From: Micromonospora inyonensis
GTDB taxonomy: Bacteria > Actinomycetota > Actinomycetes > Mycobacteriales > Micromonosporaceae
NCBI RefSeq assembly: GCF_900091415.1
Contig: NZ_FMHU01000001.1
Location: 310,001-374,000 of the forward strand
Direction of reading: 5' to 3'
DNA length: 64,000 bases
The position numbers and the translations under genes were made by a program. The notes beneath the pieces were generated by a model that made no database searches, was not told where the DNA came from, and saw only the letters and a program-made list of their open reading frames with translations. Positions within the stretch are counted from its first letter, which is position 1. Every line of letters begins with the position of its first letter. This document shows, one piece after another, positions 42,211 through 49,925 of this stretch.

Positions 42211-43890
42211 CTGCCCGGTCCCGGATCCCGCCGACTGCCCGGTCCCGGCACCGTCGGGGGACACGGTCCCGGCACCGTCGCCGTCGCCGTCGCCGTCGGG
42301 GGACACGGTTCCGGCACCGTCGCCGTCGCCGTCGGGGGACACGGTTCCGGCACCGTCGCCGAGTGCGATCTCGGGGCCGGAGCGGAGCGGGATCTCCCGG
42401 ATGAACCAGGCGACCACGGGAATCGCCACGGCGAAGACCACCGCCCAGACGAAGACGTGCGCGATGGAGTCGGCCAGGCCACCGAGCACGGCCGCCCGTA
42501 GCTGCTCGGGGAGCGCGTTCAGGGCGGCCGGGTCCACCCCCTGCCCGTCGGCGGCACCGCTGACCGCCGGCCCGGCCGGGGAGTCGGCGAGACGGTTGGC
42601 GAAGACCGCGCCGAAGAGGGAGATGCCGAAGGATCCGCCGATGGAACGGAAGAAGGTGGCCGCGCCACTGGCCGCGCCGAGGTCCCGCTGCTCGACGCTG
42701 TTCTGCGCGATCAGCATGGTGGTCTGCATGAGGAAACCCATGCCGGCCCCGAACACGACCATGTAGGCACCGGCCTCGGCCCGGCTGGTGTCGGCGTCCA
42801 GCAGGGTGAAGAGGGCCAAGCCCACGGTCATCACCACACCGCCGACGACCGGGAAGATCCGGTACCGGCCGGTGCGGGTGATGGCGCGGCCGACGACCAG
42901 CGACACCACCAGCATGCCGAACATCAGGGGCAGCAGGAGCAGTCCGCTCTCGGTGGCCGAGGCACCCTGCACGGTCTGCTGGTACAGCGGCAGGAAGTTC
43001 ATCGCCCCGAACATCGCGAAGCCCAGGAGGAATCCCACCACCGAGACCAGCGCGAAGTTCCGGTTCACGAACAGGCCCAGCGGCAGGATCGGCTCGGAGA
43101 CCCGCCGCTCGACCACGGTGAAGGCGCCGAGAGTGAGCAGCGCGACAGCGGCCAGCCCGAGGATCTGCGGGGAGAGCCAGTCGTACTCGTTGCCGCCCCA
43201 CGTGGTGATCAGCACCAGCGCGGTGATGCCGGCCGACAGCAGCGCCGCGCCCAGCCAGTCGATCCGGTGCTCGGTGCGGTACCGGGGCAGTCGCAGGGTG
43301 ACCATCAGCAGCACCAAGGCCACGCCGCCGAGCGGAAGGTTGACGTAGAAGGCCCACCGCCAGGAGAGGTGGTCGGTGATGAAGCCGCCGACGAGCGGAC
43401 CGGCGACCATGGCGATCGCCATGATGCCGGCGAAGAGGCCCTGGTAGCGGCCCCGATCCCGGGGCGGGACGAGGTCACCGATGATCGCCATGACGCCGAC
43501 CATCAGGCCACCGGCCCCCAGGCCCTGCACCGCGCGGAAGGCGATGAGCTGGGTCATCCCGCCGTCCGTTCCGCCCAGCAGCGTCGAGCCGGCCATGCCG
43601 CAGAGGGCCGAGCCGAACAGGAAGATGCCGACCGAGCTGAGGAAGACGGCCTTGCGGCCGTACAGGTCGCCCAGCTTTCCCCAGATCGGCGTGGACACCG
43701 TGGTGCCGAGGACGTACGCGGTCACCACCCAGGTGAAGTGGTCGAGTCCGCCGAACTCGCCGACGATGCGCGGCAGCGCGGTACTGACGATCATGTTGTC
43801 GAGCATCGCCAGCATCATGGCGATCATCAGGGCCACGAGGACGAACCGGAGGTTCGGCGGCCCGGCGACAGGCTTGCTGGTCTGGCTCAT
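42184..43890 (-). CDS. DHA2-family (EmrB/QacA) multidrug MFS exporter
   Basis: 568 residues, 14 membrane helices. Motif D1 LDNMIVSTALPRIV in TM1, motif A GKLGDLYGRKAVF, motif C-type GPLVGGFITDHLSWRWAFYVN. The cytoplasmic C-terminus ends in an unusual Asp/Gly repeat tail (TVSPDGDGDG...), encoded by a VNTR. Proton-driven export of drugs or metabolites is expected. A symmetric TetR-type operator lies 31-45 nt upstream of the start, but no tetR gene is nearby. Confidence 0.92.
   Translation of the reverse strand: MSQTSKPVAGPPNLRFVLVALMIAMMLAMLDNMIVSTALPRIVGEFGGLDHFTWVVTAYVLGTTVSTPIWGKLGDLYGRKAVFLSSVGIFLFGSALCGMAGSTLLGGTDGGMTQLIAFRAVQGLGAGGLMVGVMAIIGDLVPPRDRGRYQGLFAGIMAIAMVAGPLVGGFITDHLSWRWAFYVNLPLGGVALVLLMVTLRLPRYRTEHRIDWLGAALLSAGITALVLITTWGGNEYDWLSPQILGLAAVALLTLGAFTVVERRVSEPILPLGLFVNRNFALVSVVGFLLGFAMFGAMNFLPLYQQTVQGASATESGLLLLPLMFGMLVVSLVVGRAITRTGRYRIFPVVGGVVMTVGLALFTLLDADTSRAEAGAYMVVFGAGMGFLMQTTMLIAQNSVEQRDLGAASGAATFFRSIGGSFGISLFGAVFANRLADSPAGPAVSGAADGQGVDPAALNALPEQLRAAVLGGLADSIAHVFVWAVVFAVAIPVVAWFIREIPLRSGPEIALGDGAGTVSPDGDGDGAGTVSPDGDGDGDGAGTVSPDGAGTGQSAGSGTGQSAPAEAAR
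42247..42360. repeat. In-frame tandem repeat in the exporter C-terminus
   Basis: Repeats start at 42247, 42271, 42313 and 42349 with unit lengths 24, 42 and 36 nt; they share GGCACCGTCG...GGGGACACGGT and differ by the number of GCCGTC hexamers (0, 3, 2). All lengths are multiples of six, so the frame is kept and the tail length in Asp-Gly pairs can vary. Confidence 0.85.
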
Positions 43891-43921
43891 GGGCTCCCCC
43901 GGGTGCGTGACCGACCGTCGT

Positions 43922-43935
43922 ACCGACCGGTCGGT
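43922..43935. promoter_or_regulatory. TetR-type operator palindrome upstream of the exporter
   Basis: ACCGACCGGTCGGT is a perfect 14-bp palindrome of the type many TetR repressors bind. A further half-site GACCGACCGT lies at about 43909-43918, nearer the start codon. The regulator must be encoded elsewhere. Confidence 0.55.
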
Positions 43936-44077
43936 CAGCCTACGCGCCGGAGGCCAGGGGCCGCCGAGGATTGCCCCGGTGGACCGGGTGACACCGGGCA
44001 CAACCACACGTACGACGGCGCGCCCCCGGTACCCCGAGGAGCGCGCCGCGCGTGGCTGGCCCGGAGAACGGGAGCCG

Positions 44078-44383
44078 TCAGCTGAAGTTGTAGCAGTAGA
44101 GCTCGACGGTCGCGCTGTAGGAGAACTCCCCGAGTTTCGTGACGTGGCGGGAGGAGACGTGGCAGTCCGTGTACGTGTTGAAACCCGCCAGATCCGCCCT
44201 CCACCTGGCGTCGTTCTCGGCCCACTGCAGGGCCACCCAGTCGATGGAGCTCGACCCGTAACCGGTGTACCAGCCCGATGCGTTCGTGCCCTCGGCGGAC
44301 GCCGGGGCGGCACCGGCCAGCAGCGACACCGTGAACGCCCCGGCGACGGCGGTGACCGCGAGAGCCTTGCGGAACATGCGCAT
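44078..44383 (-). CDS. Small secreted protein, unknown function
   Basis: 101 residues with a classical Sec signal peptide (hydrophobic 8-26, cleavage after APASA). The mature 70-residue part is rich in Trp/Tyr (SGWYTGYGSSS, ELYCYNFS) and holds two cysteines that could form a disulfide. CGGAG precedes the ATG. No family recognised; a secreted inhibitor or spore/cell-surface protein are possibilities only. Confidence 0.75.
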   Translation of the reverse strand: MRMFRKALAVTAVAGAFTVSLLAGAAPASAEGTNASGWYTGYGSSSIDWVALQWAENDARWRADLAGFNTYTDCHVSSRHVTKLGEFSYSATVELYCYNFS

Positions 44384-44447
44384 GACAGCTCCGTTCTCTG
44401 TTCGGTGGACGCGTCGAGCCTGACATTCCCATCGACGGGAGTCAACG

Positions 44448-44663
44448 TCAGTCGATCACCGCGATCAGGTCGCCGTCCTGGACGACGTCACCCTCGTTCA
44501 CCGCGAGTTGCTTGACCACACCGTCGCACTCGGCAACGACCGGGATCTCCATCTTCATCGACTCCAGGATCACCAACGTGTCGCCCTCGGACACGGTGTC
44601 GCCGGCCGACGCGACGACCTTCCAGACGTTGGCCACCATCTCGGCACGGATCTCCTCGGCCAT
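44448..44663 (-). CDS. Biotin/lipoyl-attachment domain protein, TB7.3-like
   Basis: 71 residues forming a single biotinyl domain with the attachment Lys in ESMKMEIP. It equals the free-standing biotinylated protein TB7.3 that stands between pdtaS and rshA in M. tuberculosis, as here. It probably serves as a biotin carrier for a carboxylase whose other parts are elsewhere. ATG at 44663 has GGAGGG upstream; the longer frame is not protein-like. Confidence 0.9.
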   Translation of the reverse strand: MAEEIRAEMVANVWKVVASAGDTVSEGDTLVILESMKMEIPVVAECDGVVKQLAVNEGDVVQDGDLIAVID

Positions 44664-44881
44664 CGGACGGCCCTCCCTCTCCACGGGTTGCTTGCGAACG
44701 GTATCCAATCACGTACCGGTCCCCCGCGCGGCGACATGTTCCGCCGGATACCGCCCCAGCCGGTGCGACGAGGGCCGGCGGCACTAGCATCAGCGGGTCG
44801 GACCGCAGGCGTCGAGAGACCGGTGCGACCGGCTCCCCGGTCGCGCAGCGGCCGACCAGGACTCGTCACGAGGAGGTCACC

Positions 44882-44956
44882 ATGGCGAAGAAGGCTCGTA
44901 GGAAGAGGGCCCGTAAGAAGAGCGCCGCCAACCACGGCAAGCGCCCCAACTCCTGA
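44882..44956 (+). CDS. Ribosomal protein bL37, 24 residues
   Basis: A tiny basic protein: MAKKARRKRARKK followed by SAANHGKRPNS. The Lys/Arg run with the ANHGKRPN ending matches, from memory, bL37, a small large-subunit protein first seen in mycobacterial ribosome structures. AGGAGG lies 5 nt before the ATG and a perfect 20-bp terminator follows 35 nt after the stop, so this is a complete transcription unit that automatic callers easily miss. Confidence 0.82.
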   Translation: MAKKARRKRARKKSAANHGKRPNS

Positions 44957-44990
44957 TCAGCGAGGCTGGCCGGGCGCCGGCCGCGTCAGG

Positions 44991-45034
44991 ACGACGGTGG
45001 CCCGGGTCGGATTTCCGACCCGGGCCACCGTCGT
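44991..45034 (+). terminator. Perfect 20-bp hairpin terminator after bL37
   Basis: Arms 44991-45010 and 45015-45034 are fully complementary with an ATTT loop. It sits between the bL37 gene and the convergent rshA gene and can stop transcription from both sides. Confidence 0.85.
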
Positions 45035-45109
45035 GTACGTCCGTTCGTTCCCACGGCACGCGCCGCCAGCGGAGCGCCGACCCGCGACCGGTCGCGCCCA
45101 GGGGTGCGG

Positions 45110-45397
45110 TCAGTCGGCCAGTTCGCGGGACTCGGACGTCTCGAAGACGACCAGTTCGCTGAGCTTGACCCGGAGCCGCTCGCGCAGGTCCGCCGGCGCG
45201 GTCTCGTTGCCGCAGCAGCGGGCCACCAGCGCCTTGACCTCCTGCTCGATGCCGTACTCGCGCAGGCAGGGACTGCACTCGTCCAGGTGGTCGCGGATCA
45301 ACTGGCGACGGGCCTCCGCGCACTCCAGATCCAGGTAGAGGTAGACCTCCGCGAGCACCTCGCGGCAGTCCGTCTCGTGGGGCTCCCCACAGCTCAC
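45110..45397 (-). CDS. rshA: Zinc-binding anti-sigma factor, RshA/RsrA type
   Basis: 95 residues of the ZAS family. The redox zinc motif HxxxCxxC is His37-Cys41-Cys44 (HLDECSPC) with Cys11 as the likely fourth ligand (HETDCREV). Oxidation releases zinc and frees the sigma factor. GTG at 45397 begins one base after the sigH stop, so the two are made together. Order sigH-rshA equals mycobacterial sigH-rshA and Streptomyces sigR-rsrA. Confidence 0.92.
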   Translation of the reverse strand: MSCGEPHETDCREVLAEVYLYLDLECAEARRQLIRDHLDECSPCLREYGIEQEVKALVARCCGNETAPADLRERLRVKLSELVVFETSESRELAD

Positions 45398-45398
45398 G

Positions 45399-46022
45399 TC
45401 ACACCTCCCGGCCGGCGGCGGTGGTCGACCCACCGGAGGAGCGGGCCGCGGAGAATCCGCGCTCGGCCGCGTAGCGCTCCAGCAGCTTCCGCAGATTACG
45501 TCGACCCCGGTGCAGTCGGGACATCACCGTACCGATGGGCGTACCCATGATGTCGGCGACCTCCTTGTAGGGGAAGCCCTCGACGTCGGTGAGGTAGACG
45601 GCCAGCCGGAACTCCTCGGGAAGCTGTTGCAGCGCCTCCTTGACGTCGCTGTCCGGGAGCCGGTCCAGCGCCTCGGTCTCGGCGGAGCGCAGACCGCTGG
45701 AGGTGTGCGACTCGGCCTCGGCGAGCTGCCAGTCGGTGATCTCCTCGGTCGGCGCCTGGATCGGCTGCCGCTGCCGCTTCCGGTAGGAGTTGATGTAGGT
45801 GTTGGTCAGGATCCGGTAGAGCCAGGCCTTGAGGTTCGTCCCCTGCTCGAACTGGTGGAAGGCGGCGTACGCCTTCAGGAAGGTCTCCTGGAGCAGGTCC
45901 TCCGCGTCGGCCGGGTTGCGGGTCATCCGCAGCGCGGCCGCGTAGAGCTGGTCGACGAAGGGCAGCGCGTCGCGCTCGAAGCGCGCCCGGCGCTCGTCCG
46001 TCTTTTCGGTGGTCAACCGCAC
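45399..46022 (-). CDS. sigH: ECF sigma factor SigH/SigR (thiol-oxidative stress)
   Basis: 207 residues. Region 2: [18 protein letters not shown] and [20 protein letters not shown]; region 4: [32 protein letters not shown]. This is the group controlling thioredoxin and thiol homeostasis. GTG at 46022 has GAGGGG upstream. The frame stays open for 198 nt more with a possible GTG at 46104, which would add about 27 residues, reminiscent of the longer SigR' form of Streptomyces. Controlled by the adjacent RshA-like anti-sigma factor. Confidence 0.93.
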   Translation of the reverse strand: MRLTTEKTDERRARFERDALPFVDQLYAAALRMTRNPADAEDLLQETFLKAYAAFHQFEQGTNLKAWLYRILTNTYINSYRKRQRQPIQAPTEEITDWQLAEAESHTSSGLRSAETEALDRLPDSDVKEALQQLPEEFRLAVYLTDVEGFPYKEVADIMGTPIGTVMSRLHRGRRNLRKLLERYAAERGFSAARSSGGSTTAAGREV

Positions 46023-46470
46023 ATCCCCTCGCGTCGGATGCCTTCCCGCCGAGAATACGCGCACGGACCTGTTCGTAGATTCACTTTCCGCCGGTGTGCT
46101 CGTGCTCACCCCGTGCCCGACCGGCGCCGCCACTGCGGGCCACGGTGGCCCGTCCAGCAGCCGGCGCAGCCGACGCGCGTCCCGCTCGTCCCGTTCCCGG
46201 CTCTGTGTCCCGGTCGGCACCGGTCACCCCCCTCGGTCGTTCGCAACCCGTCCAGCGGGTGCAACACCGCCCCACCGGCGACGCATTCCGCCCCCGTTCC
46301 CGGCCCCAGCGGCACCGGGGGGTGGACGCTGGGACCAGGAAGGGCCTGGGAGGGCGGTGCCCGCCGCGGGGGCCGGCACCAATCGATGCAACGAACCGTC
46401 GTCGCCGGGGGTCACGGCCGGACGCGTGGCCGTCGTCGCACGGCACGACGCGGCGGCGCGGCCGGCGAGG
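46023..46470. other. Upstream region of sigH; no separate gene seen
   Basis: 448 nt between the sigH start and the stop of the hydrolase gene, both on the minus strand. Part may encode an N-terminal extension of SigH. A sigma-H-type promoter was sought; GGAAAG at about 46094-46099 (minus strand) is the nearest match but no GTT follows at the right distance. Nothing else is convincing. Confidence 0.5.
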
Positions 46471-47115
46471 TCACGGCCGGACGGCGCGGTCGCCCCCGGG
46501 ACGACGGGCCCAGCCCCGGGCGCGCAACCAGTCGATGACCGCATCGGCGGTTCCCGCCGGATCGCGGCGCAGGTCGTGGCGCTCCCCCGGTCGGACCACC
46601 ACCCGTACCGCCGCTCCGGCCTCCGGCACCCCGAACGGGTCCAGTTCGCCGTTGACGACCAACGTCGGCAGCCCGGTGTCGAGTTCCGCCGCCCGCGAAC
46701 GCTCTGGCCGGCCCGGCGGGTGCAGCGGGAACGCCAGGGCGACCACGCCCACCGCGCCGGCCGCGCGGGCCGTCCGACAGGCCACCCGCGCGCCGCTGGA
46801 CCGTCCTCCGACCAGCAGCGCCGGCACGGTGGGATGGCGGTGGCGCAGGTCGGCCAGCACGGCCGTCCAGGACTCGTCGAGGTGACCGGCGGGGGCCGGG
46901 GCGCGCCGGCCGGCGACGCGGTAGGGCTGGGTGACCCGGACGACGAGCACCCCGGCCGCCACCGCCGCGTCCCGGAGCGCGACCAGGTCCGGTGCGTCCA
47001 CCCCGCCGCCGGCACCGTGCCCGAGCACGAGCAGGCTCGCCGCCGGACCGGTCGGCGGATCGACGTCCAGCCACGCCGGACCCCGGGGCGTCTCGACCTC
47101 CACGCGGTGCCGCAC
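46471..47115 (-). CDS. Alpha/beta-hydrolase of the KANL3/Tex30 (dienelactone-like) type
   Basis: 214 residues. LVLGHGAGGG is the oxyanion loop, GGRSSGAR the nucleophile elbow (Ser near residue 106), NGELDPFG carries the acid and GERHDLRRD the His. No signal peptide, so cytosolic. GTG at 47115 with CAGAAT 6 nt upstream, a near-consensus leaderless arrangement. Substrate unknown. Confidence 0.8.
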   Translation of the reverse strand: MRHRVEVETPRGPAWLDVDPPTGPAASLLVLGHGAGGGVDAPDLVALRDAAVAAGVLVVRVTQPYRVAGRRAPAPAGHLDESWTAVLADLRHRHPTVPALLVGGRSSGARVACRTARAAGAVGVVALAFPLHPPGRPERSRAAELDTGLPTLVVNGELDPFGVPEAGAAVRVVVRPGERHDLRRDPAGTADAVIDWLRARGWARRPGGDRAVRP

Positions 47116-47121
47116 CGGCCC

Positions 47122-47127
47122 ATTCTG
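47122..47127 (-). promoter_or_regulatory. Near-consensus -10 box, possible leaderless transcript (hydrolase)
   Basis: CAGAAT on the minus strand ends 6 nt before the GTG at 47115; no ribosome-binding site. Confidence 0.35.
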
Positions 47128-47165
47128 CGCCGCAGTCGCGACGGCCAGCGTCCGCCCGGCGGACG

Positions 47166-47558
47166 TCAGGAGAGCGGCACCAGCGCGAGCAGGCGGTCGC
47201 GGACCGGCGGGCCGGCCTCGTCGGCCGCGTCCGGATCCGGTTGGACCTCACTGCGCCAGGCGACCAGCATCGCCCGCCGCTCACGGGGTGTGGTGCCACC
47301 CCACACACCGTGGTAGTCCCCGGCCTCCAGGGCCCAGGCCAGGCAGGACCCCTGCACCTCACATGTGCGGCAGAGCGCGACGGCCGCGTCGGCCGGTTCG
47401 TTCGGCGCCGGAAAGAACGTCTCCGGGTCCACGCTGCGGCAGGTTCCCTTGGTGCGCCACGCGTCGTCCTGGCGTCGCTCGCGCAGGGCCCGCAACAGTC
47501 GCGGATCGCGGCGCGCGGCGGCCACTTCGTGCGGGCGGGGCATTCGCGCCCGTGTCAT
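47166..47558 (-). CDS. Second WhiB-family iron-sulfur regulator
   Basis: 130 residues with an N-terminal extension of about 35 residues before the cluster domain. Cysteines Cys40, Cys63, Cys66 and Cys72 (GTCRS, CRTC, GSC), turn GVWGGTTPRERR. The C-terminus is acidic/Pro-containing and lacks the AT-hook of WhiB7. ATG at 47558 has GGAGGTGGG upstream. The subgroup cannot be fixed by eye. The target is unknown; sigH, 1.1 kb away, is a stress regulator on the same strand. Confidence 0.88.
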   Translation of the reverse strand: MTRARMPRPHEVAAARRDPRLLRALRERRQDDAWRTKGTCRSVDPETFFPAPNEPADAAVALCRTCEVQGSCLAWALEAGDYHGVWGGTTPRERRAMLVAWRSEVQPDPDAADEAGPPVRDRLLALVPLS

Positions 47559-47754
47559 CAACCCACCTCCCCCGTGGGACCGGCTAAATCGGCGATGGTC
47601 GATCGCACCGTACGATCGACACCCACTACCGGCGCTGTGTTCTATCGCACTTGGACACACCGGGACAAGGGTCTGCCGAAAATTGGGCGAATATTCGCAC
47701 GACGATTCGCCCGCAACTCTGGCAAATCAGCACCCGACAATGCACTGACCCGGT

Positions 47755-48483
47755 TCAGAACAACGTCATTTCGTCGGCCGCCTCCGCCACGGGCGGACGG
47801 GGACGCGGCGCCGGCACACCGGGCACCCGGTCGGTCAGCTCCGGCCCGCCGTTGCGGACGTTGCCCACCTCCGGTCCGACCGGACGGATCTCCAGCCCGG
47901 CCAGCCACTCCTCGTCCGCGCCGAGCAGGGCGGTCGGGTCGGCGGTGGGGGCGAGCCAGCGGCCCCACCGCTGCGGCGGAAGGAGCACGGGCATCCGGTC
48001 GTGCACGCCGGTCAGCACGCCCACGGCGGCGGTGGTGAGCACGCTACAGGTGAGCCAGGGACCGTCCGGCCCCCGCCACACCGACCAGATCCCGGCGAGG
48101 GCGAGGACGCCGCCGTCGGCCCGGGTCAGGTAGTACGGCTGCTTGCCACCGTCGGTGCGGGTCCACTCGTACCACCCGTCGGCGGGCACCAGACAGCGCC
48201 GGCGGGCGAACGGGGCGGCGTACGCCCGGCTGGTCGCCACCGTCTCGACGCGGGCGTTGATCATGCGCGCCCCGGCCGACGGGGACGTCGCCCACGGCGG
48301 CAGCAGCCCCCATCGGGCCAGGGACACCGCCCGCGCCCCCTCGCCGTCGACCCGGACCATCGGTACCGGTTTCGTCGGCGCGACGTTCCAGTCCGGCCGC
48401 AGTCGGCCGTCGGTGTCGTCGTACGCCTCGAAGAGCTGGCTCAGCGTCCCGGAACTGCGAGTGGTCGCGTACCTGCCGCACAT
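47755..48483 (-). CDS. SRAP-domain (HMCES/YedK) abasic-site DNA-protein crosslink protein
   Basis: 242 residues beginning MCGRYA: Cys2 becomes the N-terminal nucleophile that forms a thiazolidine link with abasic sites in single-stranded DNA. Further motifs are WNVAPTKPVP, MINARVETV, RCLVPADGWYEW with the catalytic Glu, and TGVHDRMPVLL with the active His. Leaderless promoter TAGCGT 6 nt upstream. The M. tuberculosis counterpart (Rv3226c) is also next to and divergent from aroA. Confidence 0.93.
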   Translation of the reverse strand: MCGRYATTRSSGTLSQLFEAYDDTDGRLRPDWNVAPTKPVPMVRVDGEGARAVSLARWGLLPPWATSPSAGARMINARVETVATSRAYAAPFARRRCLVPADGWYEWTRTDGGKQPYYLTRADGGVLALAGIWSVWRGPDGPWLTCSVLTTAAVGVLTGVHDRMPVLLPPQRWGRWLAPTADPTALLGADEEWLAGLEIRPVGPEVGNVRNGGPELTDRVPGVPAPRPRPPVAEAADEMTLF

Positions 48484-48489
48484 GCCGAC

Positions 48490-48495
48490 ACGCTA
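48490..48495 (-). promoter_or_regulatory. -10 box of a leaderless transcript (SRAP protein)
   Basis: TAGCGT on the minus strand ends 6 nt before the ATG at 48483. A leaderless start also fixes Met1-Cys2, which the enzyme needs. Confidence 0.6.
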
Positions 48496-48595
48496 ACCCG
48501 CCGGTCCGACCCCCACCGTCCCGCGGACGACGGACGGTCGTCCCGCCCACCGGGAGGCGACGTGACCGCCTGGTCCACCAGGACCGGAAACCCGG

Positions 48596-48601
48596 CAGAA
48601 T
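48596..48601 (+). promoter_or_regulatory. Near-consensus -10 box, possible leaderless transcript (aroA)
   Basis: CAGAAT ends 6 nt before GTG 48608, favouring that start over GTG 48602. Confidence 0.35.
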
Positions 48602-48607
48602 GTGACC

Positions 48608-49909
48608 GTGGGGAATCTGACCGCGACCCGTCCGTTGCAGCCGTGGACCGCGCCGACCGCCAGCGACCCGGTCTCGGCGACGCTCCGACTGCCCGGCTCC
48701 AAGTCGCTGACCGCGCGGGCCCTGGTGCTCGGTGCCCTGGCCAGCGGGCCGTCCACCCTGCTGGGGGCGCTCCGCGCCCGGGACACCGAGCTGATGGCCG
48801 GCGCGCTGCGGGCGATGGGCGCGCACATGTCGATCGCCGACGACGACCGGTGGCTGGTCCGGCCGCACCGCCTGGTCGGGCCGGCACACGTGGACGTCGG
48901 CCTGGCCGGCACGGTGATGCGCTTCGTCCCGCCGGTGGCCGGACTCACCGACGGCCGGGTCACCTTCGACGGCGACCCGGCGGCCCGGACCCGCCCGCTC
49001 GGCCCGCTGGTCGGGGCGCTGCGCTCGCTCGGCGTCCGGATCGACGTCACCGGCCCGGGGAGCCTGCCGCTGACCGTGCTCGGCACCGGCCGGGTGACCG
49101 GCGGCGAGGTGGTGATCGACGCCTCCGCCTCCAGTCAGCTCGTCTCCGGGCTACTGCTCGCCGCCCCGCGCTTCGACCGGGGCGTGGTGGTCCGGCACGT
49201 GGGTCCGCCGGTCCCGTCCGCGCCGCACCTGCGGATGACCGTGCAGATGCTCCGGGCCGCGGGCGCGGCCGTGGACGACGGCACGCCGGACGTCTGGACG
49301 GTCGAGCCCGGTCCGCTCAGCGGCCGGGTCTGGGAGATCGAACCGGACCTCTCCGGTGCGGTTCCGTTCTTCGCCGCCGCGCTGGTCACCGGGGGTGAGG
49401 TCACCCTGCGTGGCTGGCCGCGCAGCAGCGCCCAGCCGGTCGAGCGGCTCCGCTCGCTGCTGCACGAGATGGGCGGGCAGGTGAGCCTCTCCACGGCCGG
49501 GCTGACCGTCCGGGGCACCGGCACGGTGCACGGCATCACCGCCGACCTCGCCGACGTCAGCGAGCTGACCCCGGTGCTGACCGCGCTCGCCATGCTCGCC
49601 GACTCCCCGTCGGTGTTCACCGGCGTCGGGCACATCCGGGGCCACGAGACCGACCGGATCGCCGCCCTGGCCCGGGAGTTCACCGGGCTCGGCGCGGACG
49701 TCACCGAGTCCCCCGACGGGCTGGAGATCCGTCCCCGGCCGCTGCGCGGCGGGGTGTTCCGCACGTACCACGACCACCGGATGGCGCACGCCGCCGCGGT
49801 GACCGGTCTGGCCGTGCCGGGCGTCGAACTCGACGACGTGTCGTGCACCTCCAAGACCATGCCGGAGTTCCCGGCACTATGGTCGGGGATGGTGACCGGC
49901 GGGAACTGA
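48608..49909 (+). CDS. aroA: 3-phosphoshikimate 1-carboxyvinyltransferase (EPSP synthase)
   Basis: 433 residues. The substrate-binding LPGSKSLTARALVLGALA, the LAGTVMRFVPP loop, SSQLVSGLLLAAPRF, EPDLSGAVPFFAAA and the C-terminal HDHRMAHAAAVTGL are all present, so the shikimate-pathway enzyme is intact. The motif LAGTVMRF replaces the more usual NAGTAMRP, as in other actinobacterial enzymes. Upstream divergent SRAP gene and downstream rsgA match the M. tuberculosis order. Confidence 0.95.
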   Translation: MGNLTATRPLQPWTAPTASDPVSATLRLPGSKSLTARALVLGALASGPSTLLGALRARDTELMAGALRAMGAHMSIADDDRWLVRPHRLVGPAHVDVGLAGTVMRFVPPVAGLTDGRVTFDGDPAARTRPLGPLVGALRSLGVRIDVTGPGSLPLTVLGTGRVTGGEVVIDASASSQLVSGLLLAAPRFDRGVVVRHVGPPVPSAPHLRMTVQMLRAAGAAVDDGTPDVWTVEPGPLSGRVWEIEPDLSGAVPFFAAALVTGGEVTLRGWPRSSAQPVERLRSLLHEMGGQVSLSTAGLTVRGTGTVHGITADLADVSELTPVLTALAMLADSPSVFTGVGHIRGHETDRIAALAREFTGLGADVTESPDGLEIRPRPLRGGVFRTYHDHRMAHAAAVTGLAVPGVELDDVSCTSKTMPEFPALWSGMVTGGN

Positions 49910-49925
49910 CGGACAGGGGGCGGTC

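Noticed and set aside
46023..46130. Sigma-H-type promoter (GGAA...GTT) upstream of sigH
   Set aside because: GGAAAG is present, but no GTT follows at 18-19 nt, so autoregulation is not supported by the sequence.
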